Below, piece by piece: positions 56,894 through 64,000 of a stretch of DNA of 64,000 nucleotides (position 1 is the stretch's first letter; each line of letters opens with the position of its first letter). The notes beneath the pieces are model-generated. The model saw only the letters and a program-made list of their open reading frames with translations, was not told the origin of the DNA and did not search any database. This DNA comes from Scilla litardierei (lineage: Eukaryota; Streptophyta; Magnoliopsida; Asparagales; Asparagaceae): positions 280,543,043 to 280,607,042 of the forward strand of contig CM061142.1 of the NCBI GenBank assembly GCA_030789695.1. The letters are read 5' to 3'. Made by a program: the position numbers and the translations under genes.

Positions 56894-59233
56894 TCACAGA
56901 TCCTGATGCCTCCGACATCGCCATCATCATTGTCTTTCCCCGGCGGCGATCCCATCCTCCCTCCGATCGTTAAACACCGCCCAACGACTCCGACTGCAGG
57001 CTGCATCCCCTCTCCAGTCGCCGAATCCATGCGCCACCCCAAGCAACCCAGCGCTCCCTTCAACTACACGCACCCGTATGCACTTACACGTAAGTGAGTT
57101 CCTTAATGCATGCTAATAATCAAGTTAACATATTATGCTAGTATAGTTTATAACCATGTATGGAAGTGGGTTAACTTAGGACTTATAATTAGTTTTCTAA
57201 GTGGGTTAATGCCTTATGATCTAATTTTATGAAGTTGGTAGGCATGTACAGATGACAGGACTTTATTGGGTGTATACACATATATTGTTATATGACAGCA
57301 AGTTGGATGTATAGAAATTTACATATGACTGTTTAATGTATGTAATATATTATATATTTTTATAATCAGTGTTATAAGTAGAGTGTATTTTAAATGATTA
57401 ATACCTTTAGCTTGATAAACTCTAAATTTATTGGCACAGATAATTAAGTACGCCCCTTGCTACCGTCTGGGATCTGACGATTCCCTCTTTGTTGCGCTAC
57501 ACGCAGTCGAGGAACCGGGGTGAGGGCGACGCGATCTGTTATTTCAGATACAACGTCAAAGCCTACCCGTGATTGTCGAACCAGGTTGGTCCCCCCAACT
57601 CATAGTAAATCCACACCGTAGCAAGCTAAACCCTAACTAAAATTGGACAACACAAACTAAATTTACTTTTTCGCACCAGTAAAATGATGTCACTGTAGAA
57701 ATCAACCATCGGACAACTTTTCTGGGCACATAGGGTAGTGGTCGATCTAGGTTGAACAAACATCAATATGTGATTTCTAACGAATAGGATAGTCCCGGTA
57801 ACCTAGACACGAACCCTAATAGGAATTTCTGAAAACAAGACCTGACACCGTCGACGTGACACTATTTTAGACGGACTACCGCGAACGCGACGACTGGACG
57901 AGACGCTCCGGACGGACGACACGCTCACCACCGCAGGCAAGTGTATCCCACTTGCACTTTTGGCCGTGCTTAGGCCTTAGTTGGTTAGAATTGATAACTA
58001 TGAACAAACAGAACCGGATATGAAATGATAGCGTCCGGGACAACCCTTGACGGCTCAGACTTGACGACAAAGTCTGAGCCTGACAACAACAACTTTTGAC
58101 ATCATAGGGCTATCATGTGTGTGCGTGTGTGTGGACACCCTAGAATAACGCTTCCCGTCTTGTCACGTCTCGTCCCGTCTTACACAGCCTGCGGGCAATA
58201 GGGCACTCGCCAAGCTAGAGAGAGTGATCCCTTGTACTGATACACAGCCCAGAGGGCAATAGGGCACTCACCAAGCTAGAGTGGGTGATCCATTGTCGTG
58301 ATACACAGCCTGCGGGCAATAGGGCACTCTCCAAGCTAGAGAGAGTGATCCCTTGTACTGATACACAGACCAGAGGGCAATAGGGCACTCGCCAAGCTAG
58401 AGCGAGTGATCCCTTGTCGTGCTTGTCTTGTCTCGTCATACTTGGGGTTTGGGGTTGGGTTGAGCGTGCGCACGGCAAGAGGGTCCGATCCCCCTTGAAC
58501 CGTAAGGCGTGAACCCTTTCGTGTCTCACTTGTCTTGTCTCGTCTTGTTCCATCACGTCCCGACTTGTCTTGACACCTGTAGGTTAGTCCCGTAGTTGGT
58601 AGCACACTCTATGACTACTACTTGTCACGTTTTACTTCCCTGCTGCGTCTACTTTCTGATGTCATCCTGTTATAACCTCAGTATGCTAAACCCCCAGTAA
58701 ACCGTCTGTTATAACCCCAGCATGCTAATCAACCAGTAAACCATTGTTTAATAGTTGGTGCACTTGCAGTAGAGTCTAACCCTTCTTGTAGACTTTACCT
58801 GACGTACAGTTCCTTTTCTCTTGGGTACTGTACGTCAGGTGTTCAGCCAGAGTTCGTGGACGAGGCAGACTTACCGGAGTATGTGGAGCCCGAGGACGTT
58901 AACGTAGAGTACGTGCTAACAAGGACCAGACCGTGAGGACTTTTCGGTCGCCACCTTCAGAGGTTACTACTTTTAATTGCTCTTTCGATAGTTTGTAGCC
59001 ATGCTTAGGCTTTCCCCTCTTTGGACTTTTTGTACTCGCTGGACATTAATTTTTATTAATGAATGCAAATTTCTTCCTGTACTTCTGTTGTTTCGAACTT
59101 TATTAATGCAAGAACCTGAAAGTTTTAAAATGGTACACCTACAGACGCTTATTGGGTCCGAGCTTCACAGCTCCGGCCTAAGCGGGCCTTAGTCACGCTT
59201 CGCCTCCGTATTTTTGGGAAGCGGGGCATGACA
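56894..59233 (+). repeat. 3' LTR of outer element, second part
   Basis: This resumes at TCACAGATCCTGATGCC, matching 17191 onward of the 5' LTR, and ends GCATGACA. It contains the intron-like block (57090-57506), the hairpin at 58052-58080 and four tandem hairpin units at 58199-58412. Confidence 0.92.
57090..57506 (+). other. Candidate leader intron in long-LTR family
   Basis: Donor ACACGTAAGTGAG and acceptor CTACACGCAG bracket 417 bp of AT-rich sequence between GC-rich flanks. The homologous block in the array (36444-36858 in LTR A, 415 bp) has donor CAGGCAAGTG and acceptor CTACCCGCAG. In the outer 5' LTR the donor is at 17386 but the acceptor reads CACACATT and looks lost. The plant-like contrast of GC-rich exons and AT-rich intron supports splicing; this is not proven. 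Confidence 0.4.
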
Positions 59234-59238
59234 CCTCG

Positions 59239-60180
59239 GGTCTAAAGGCATTTGGGTGGATTTCATGCGAGGGAATACAAGGATACAGCTACTTTCTATG
59301 AAGCTAAAGTTGCGGCCACCCAATCTGGAACATGTTCTTGCTTCATTGTCGAAATCATTCTCAGAAGATCATAAAGAGAAGGGTTAGGGATGGGAAAGAT
59401 ACCCTATTTTGGCACGATAATTGGCTTCCCTGTGGCCCTCTTAAAACTCTTTACACTATCCCTAATGGTGCAAGCAAAAAGAGAGTAAGTGATTACTGGA
59501 GTGGATCCTCTTGGATTAGTGATGCTGAAATTCAAAGTGTACAGCCTTTACTCTAAAATTTGACGCTATCTTCGGGATCAGATTCTTGGGAATGGAAGAA
59601 TGGTTCGGATTTCATTTTCAGGGAGGCTTGGGATACTGTACGAAATAAAGCTTCACCTTTCCAACTCTCAAATCTGGTTTGGTACAGTAAGTACATTTCG
59701 AAGTTTTCGATCACTTTGCTGCGTGCTATGAAGAACAAACTCCTCACTAAAGATCGGATGGAAAATTGGTGCCCCCAGGCCTCTAATAAATGTGTTTTAT
59801 GCGCCGATGATTGTCCAAAAACTAATGCGCATCTGTTCTGTATGTGCCCCTATTCAAATTACATAATGCGGAGAGCCTTGCTGAAACTTGGCAGTCCCGG
59901 ACCCGTTGAACTATCCCTGAGCTCGGTTGGAAGCTTCTACATGTCTAAATTTAAGAAGAAGGGTGCGATGTCAATCATTGCAAAGACTGTGCTTGCAGCA
60001 GTTACTTGGCATCTATGGCGAGAGCGCAACAGCCGTGTTTTCGACAACAAATGCCGATCCAAAACTGTTCTTTTCGAGGCGATCACTGAGGATATCCGCA
60101 TTGCTCTGCGAAAATGTGAAGACATTGAAGATGCGGCGGCTGAAGCATTTGATAATTGGGGCATTTTTGATGTTGGTTGA
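59239..60180 (+). pseudogene. LINE ORF2 pseudogene, C-terminal part with zinc-binding domain
   Basis: This continues the LINE after the LTR insertion: the frame from 16008 reads on as GSKGIWVDFMRGN. A frameshift lies between about 59300 and 59350. The block RVRDGKDTLFWHDNWLPCGPL follows, then an in-frame TAA at 59554, then the reverse-transcriptase zinc-binding domain (RVT zinc-binding family) with CVLCADDCPKTNAHLFCMC near 59790-59850. The final conserved WHLWRERNSRVF is present and the frame ends at 60180. The domain order matches full-length plant L1 ORF2. Confidence 0.9.
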
Positions 60181-60452
60181 CTGCCTGGCCTCTAGTATTC
60201 GGCTGGAATTGATCACCTGTGCGGCATGCTGGCAATTATGTTGTTGGGTCATTTTTTGCGGCTTGCTGGGTCTTTTGTCTGTTTATCTTTGTTTGAGTTG
60301 ATTCTGTTAAATTATGGTGGTCTTGGTCATGGTACTGGATTAAATGAGCTAGGGTGACGACGCTTGTGTCCTCTCCCTAGTCATTGAATCCCGTATTTTA
60401 TGAACAACGACATTGTATTTTGTACATTGATTAATATAGAAACTAACTTACC
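60181..60452 (+). other. LINE 3' untranslated region
   Basis: This is T/G-rich non-coding sequence between the ORF2 stop and the candidate target duplication. It ends without an A-tail, just before a (TA)n run. Confidence 0.6.
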
Positions 60453-60453
60453 T

Positions 60454-60456
<3 letters not shown>

Positions 60457-60509
<53 letters not shown>
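60457..60509. repeat. (TA)n microsatellite
   Basis: About 53 bp of pure TA between the LINE 3' end and the palindromic element. Confidence 0.95.
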
Positions 60510-60512
<3 letters not shown>

Positions 60513-60885
60513 GAGGGATCAAATGACCCCCAAAAATAACCCCTATGAAAAATCCTATGCCCCCCAATTTTTTGGAAGATCCGAACCGTTCATCTTGATC
60601 TCCACCCTCTAAATACCCGACTCACCAATTTTCAACCCGATTCCATGTGTTTTTCCCATTCATCCATTCGACCCAAATTTAATGGTTTCGCATGAACAGA
60701 AATTTTGCGAATGGTTGATGAACGTGCAAAACACATGTGATCGGGTTGAAAATTGGTGGGTCAGGTATTTAGAGGGTGGTGATCAAGATGAACGGTTCGG
60801 ATCTTCCGAAAAAATGGGGGGCATAGGATTTTTGATATGGGGTTATATTTGGGGGTTATTTTTGGGGGTCATTTGATCCCTCCTC
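60510..60885. mobile_element. MITE or foldback element
   Basis: 376 bp that is one long imperfect palindrome. The left end GAGGAGGGATCAAATGACCC mirrors the right end GGGTCATTTGATCCCTCCTC, and complementarity continues inward through AACCGTTCATCTTGATC and GATCAAGATGAACGGTT. Flanks are TATAT on both sides, but the AT-repeat context makes the target duplication (TA or longer) ambiguous. No transposase; the 64-aa frame inside is an artefact. Confidence 0.85.
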
Positions 60886-60954
60886 TATATGTATATGTAT
60901 ATGTATGTATGTATGTGTGTGTGTGTGTGTGTATGTGTGTGTATCTTGAACTAC
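60886..60954. repeat. TATG and TG microsatellite
   Basis: Runs of TATG, GTAT and TG/GT units directly after the MITE. Confidence 0.85.
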
Positions 60955-61283
60955 TAACCATTTTGTGTGTAGATATATATATTTGGTTGAAATTTTTTCT
61001 TTACATGATAAAATGCTTGATTGATGGTTGAACTTGGCTTAATTGCTAAAATTATATTCAACATACTTCGATGTTATCATGTTTGTCATCTTTTTGATTG
61101 ATAACAAGGGCAGAAAATTTGGTAAATGTAAAACATGAAAATGAATAAGTGCTAAATGCTAACCGGCTTTGATGTAGGGGGAGTATGAGTACATCATACC
61201 TCATCTAATCAGGGGGAGAAGTTATCTTACTTATCATTTCATTATGATATTATTCATTTATTTTTCATTTGGGTGTCATCATC
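60955..61283 (+). other. 3' interior of SIRE-like element
   Basis: Non-coding; contains GATGTAGGGGGAGTATGAG and CAGGGGGAGAAG, G-rich tracts typical of the end of SIRE-type interiors. Confidence 0.65.
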
Positions 61284-61297
61284 AAAAAGGGAGAGAG
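61284..61297 (+). promoter_or_regulatory. Polypurine tract of SIRE-like element
   Basis: AAAAAGGGAGAGAG immediately before the 3' LTR. Confidence 0.75.
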
Positions 61298-61814
61298 TGA
61301 TGGGAAATCGAATCCCACCCCTAAGTAGTTTTGATGATGAGCACACCAAATGATGTTAGTATACTTATAAACACTATCTAAAGTGTGCAGGTTGTGTGAT
61401 CAATAGCTTTACGCATACTCCGATGAAGCTCAACCATACTCAGAGGATGGAGACAAATTTAGTAGCTCTAAGTTAAGCACAAGTGAAGCTCAAAGATAAA
61501 GCTCATGGAACGTGCTCAAGCCTAATGAAAAGGAGGTCAAATTCAAGGTGAAAGCGTGCATCTACATCTACATCTGATCGGCTTCAAAACGTCTTCCTTT
61601 AAGTCTAGTGTGTGAGTTGGTCTTTTAGGATTATGTTAAACCCAAGTTTAATTGCACACACACACAAAACGTTTTCGTAACAAAGTTTTTGAAAACTCAT
61701 TTTTAAACTCTTTGAGAGCATTAACTATTTGATTTAATCTTCGTAGTCAACCTCCAACACCCAGGAGTTGATTACTCATTCTCTAGCTAAGTTTCAGTGA
61801 AAAAGTATTCTAGG

Positions 61815-61909
61815 AGTCGATTACCAAAGAAGGGAGTCGACTACCAGCTGTGAGCAGATTTTTCAATGAAATCTCTCTGGGAGTCCACTACCTCATCTGG
61901 GAGTCGACT
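61815..61909 (+). promoter_or_regulatory. AGTCGACT doublets in LTR U3
   Basis: Pairs at 61815/61835 and 61882/61902, each 20 bp apart, in GGGAGTCGACTACCAG context (61815 and 61882 have one change in the palindrome). A more decayed pair is at 61745/61766. Confidence 0.65.
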
Positions 61910-62017
61910 ACCAGCTGCGTTTCTGCCTTTTGACTTTGCTCCCTCAATTCTCTCATCTCCTTGATTTATGGGCTAAAGTCAAATGTCTTTTGAATTTCAA
62001 ATTCATCTTAGAAACTC

Positions 62018-62025
62018 TATAAATA
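62018..62025 (+). promoter_or_regulatory. TATA box of SIRE-like LTR
   Basis: CTCTATAAATAGATCCCC, 116 bp downstream of the start of the last AGTCGACT motif. Confidence 0.75.
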
Positions 62026-62999
62026 GATCCCCTTGAGAACATTTGAGGTCCCAATTCATTATAATCTTTTGAGCTAAAGTTATATATTTGAAATTCTCAA
62101 ATCACTTACAATCTCTCTCATCATCATTGCCAAATTCTGTTTTTAAATTTCTGATCTCATATTTTTTTATCTGAAATTCTTTTTTTGCGATCTATTTTAT
62201 TATGGCTATTAAAAATCTTTTGTCAAAATCCCTCTTTATTGATTTAATATTCTTTGAAGGATTTTTGAAAAACAAAAGGATCTAGATCACATCGAATCAA
62301 AATACATTCTTTGTGTGATCTAAGATCACTTTGAATTCTTTAAGCCACATAAGCATAAATTACAATATTATCTTGGCTATAGAATTCTTGTTGGGTGAAA
62401 ACCAATCTCCATCAAATATTGTGGAGAATTGGATCTTTGTTTTTATTTGGGACTCCCTTTGTGATAAGGGTTGTGAAAATCCTAGACAAGTCTAGGTAGT
62501 TGGAAATCCTGGTAGGGATACTAGGTCGTTGGAAATTTAAGCGAATGAAGCCAGGTAATTGTATTGCCAAGAAAATAGTGGATTGAATCTCATAGCGGAT
62601 TAGTCAGGGAAAGGACATACCCAGGTTGTGGGGAACCAGGATAAAAATCTCTTGTCTCTTCGTGCTTTCTTTGTTTGTTTATTTAATTGTGCAAGGTATT
62701 TCTTTGTTGTCAATATATCATCTTTGTAATTATTTATTAATATATTGCAAAGTTGTTATCTTTATTCCGCTATATTAATATCTCTCTGTTTGTAATATTC
62801 ATTTGTCTGTAATTATTCTTTGTACTTGCTTTATTTTACTTTGTTTATTAAGAACCAAGTATAGATCACTCTACTTGGTTTCTTAGGAAACATTGGAAGG
62901 GAATTATTGTGTTGTACTAATCAACGAAAAGGTTTTATAATTCATACAACACTATTCAACCCCCATTCTAGTGTTGTTTGCCATCTACAAGATTTAACA

Positions 63000-64000
63000 G
63001 TTCTATTCCTTTGATATACTCACAAACCCTTTACAACGTATATTAAATCCTTTGCATCTCATGCAGTAATCCCATTTCTATCCCAAACTATTTGAGATAT
63101 AAATAATATTCTAGATTATGTATCGCAAACTTTTTGCGACACAAATAATTCTCATACATCCGATGTACAAAGGTCTCACACTGTGTGAGACTCTACAGCC
63201 TGACCATACTATATGTGGGACTCGAAACCCTAGACGGTAGTGACCACGAGCAGCAAGGGTCGTTCCTGTTTCGGTATTATAATTATGTGGTTAATTCATC
63301 GACATTAGTATTGTCGGGACTAGCTTGACTGTGTCCATGAAGAATGCCACAGTTTTAGTCCATTTGTCAAAACTAAGTCGCCTAGTCAAGCCTAGGGTAC
63401 AATCAAACTGTCAACCCTAATAGCTTGAACTTGGTTAGTCTCCATCGGTCTTTAATCAAATAATATTGGACTTCTTCCAACATAATTTGGCCAAAGATTT
63501 TCATTAAAGACTGAACCAACACGTGCGTAACTAACTCCTCCTAAACGTGAGAGACGAATCCTTTCTTGGCCATTACTCTCCTCGAACGCTTCAAGTGTCA
63601 CCCAACCAAAGACCTTTCAACAGGTCATGCCTCGACGCTAGGTCGGAGATCTAAGTGATACCGTTCACATACATGTTTGTACAATGACCTCAAGTCTAAG
63701 GACCAACTTTCCTATCATCACTGAGAGGTATCACTTAACCATGTGATAACACTGTGATAACTCTCGTTGGATCGTTCAGTGAACTAGTTCTCCAATGAGC
63801 ACCTGTGTCTCATCTCCGACTTCGCCAAGTCGATTGACCATGAGATCATTGTCACCACTCAATGGTGAAGACAAAGACACACTGGTCCATTCGATGTTTC
63901 AATATCCTTTTCTCGAAACATCTATGACCATGAACGATTTTAGACTTACGCTACTAATGGTCAAACAATTCTCCATGATCGAGATCCTCATCTCGATACT
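63000..64000. other. Right flank, non-coding, unassigned
   Basis: I see no supportable ORF and no element I can name. Small inverted repeats are visible (TCTCACACTGTGTGAGA near 63175, TCGCAAACTTTTTGCGA near 63123). The sequence has the look of another retroelement LTR, but nothing here proves it. Confidence 0.4.

Larger units (their letters stand above)
16009..59233 (+). mobile_element. Outer plus-strand long-LTR element, non-coding
   Basis: Termini TGTAACGG and GCATGACA, 5-bp duplication CCTCG, interior 31332-34083. Both LTRs are split by later insertions. Removing them gives 2422+1100 = 3522 bp for the 5' LTR and 1182+2340 = 3522 bp for the 3' LTR. It shares LTR ends, primer-site region and polypurine block with the minus-strand element and the array. 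It has no supportable ORF and would be called a LARD-type element. It needs another element's proteins to move. Confidence 0.92.
13826..60452 (+). mobile_element. L1-type plant LINE, 5'-truncated, split by nested insertions
   Basis: ORF2 sequence runs from about 13826 to 16008 and resumes at 59239-60180 in the same orientation. The start falls inside the endonuclease domain, as in ordinary 5' truncation. TTGATATAT at 13817-13825 and 60453-60461 is a candidate 9-bp target duplication that fits the first LINE codons; the AT-rich target makes this moderately certain. No poly(A) tail is obvious at the 3' end. The target is the SIRE-like element, just after its second ORF. Confidence 0.8.
9480..62999 (+). 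mobile_element. SIRE-like Ty1/copia element, decayed, pol missing
   Basis: The 596 bp at 9480-10075 match 62404-62999 over equal length, defining the 3' parts of the two LTRs. An initiator-Met primer site follows the first and a purine tract precedes the complete 3' LTR. Between them are a broken copia gag, a broken transposon/envelope-like ORF and the LINE nest. No protease, integrase, reverse transcriptase or RNase H sequence appears between gag and the second ORF. The two LTR parts differ visibly (roughly 20 changes in the first 250 bp by eye), so this is an old insertion, consistent with its place at the bottom of the nest. Confidence 0.8.
61298..62999 (+). repeat. 3' LTR of SIRE-like element
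   Basis: 1702 bp, TGATGGGAAATCG to GATTTAACA. U3 carries paired AGTCGACT-type motifs (61745-61909) and a TATA box at 62018. The last 596 bp match 9480-10075. Confidence 0.85.

Noticed and set aside
1..64000. CRISPR arrays, rRNA or tRNA genes
   Set aside because: The repeats present are LTRs, hairpin units and microsatellites without spacers of CRISPR type, and no tRNA cloverleaf or rRNA sequence was recognised.

Overview
The window is nuclear DNA of a flowering plant, most likely a dicot, and almost all of it is nested transposable elements. I see no ordinary host gene, tRNA or rRNA. The reasons are plant-type LTR retrotransposons (a SIRE-like Ty1/copia element, an Athila-like Ty3/gypsy element with a tRNA-Asp primer site, and chromovirus-like long-LTR elements without pol), a plant L1-type LINE with a C-terminal zinc-binding domain, a palindromic MITE, and AT microsatellites.

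The nesting can be read base by base. The oldest recognisable layer is the SIRE-like copia element (9480-62999). Its 5' LTR was hit by a minus-strand long-LTR element (1-9479, with 45 bp outside the window). Its interior was hit by a 5'-truncated LINE (13826-60452, candidate 9-bp target duplication). The LINE was split by a plus-strand long-LTR element (16009-59233, target duplication CCTCG). The 5' LTR of that element was split by an Athila-like element (18431-30226, duplication TGTGT). Its 3' LTR was split by a four-LTR, three-interior tandem array of a sister subfamily (35266-56888, duplication CCCGA). After removing both insertions, each LTR of the split element is exactly 3522 bp, which supports the reconstruction.

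Coding content is small. The Athila-like element has two intact ORFs, gag-protease (917 aa) and a 699-aa 'putative plant transposon/envelope-like' protein, but no reverse transcriptase, RNase H or integrase. The SIRE-like element has the same layout in decayed form: a broken gag, then a broken ORF of the same transposon/envelope-like family, with pol missing. The minus-strand long-LTR element encodes only a 178-aa protein with four CCHC zinc knuckles. The plus-strand long-LTR elements encode nothing I can support. The LINE ORF2 is a pseudogene that has also lost a catalytic aspartate.

The most interesting signals are non-coding. (1) LTR leaders carry hairpins whose loops are fixed while the stems change sequence but stay complementary: four tandem hairpins with loop TTGCAAGAGATTGG in the Athila-like LTR, hairpins with loop GAC(A/G)AC(G/A) in the long-LTR family, and tandem ~60-bp hairpin units with loop CAAGCTAGA. 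(2) Both pol-less coding elements carry palindromic motifs in doublets about 20-23 bp apart (CTCGGCCGAG in Athila-like, AGTCGACT in SIRE-like). The motifs occur in the LTR ahead of a TATA box and again inside the element ahead of the transposon/envelope-like ORF, which suggests a second, internal promoter for that ORF.
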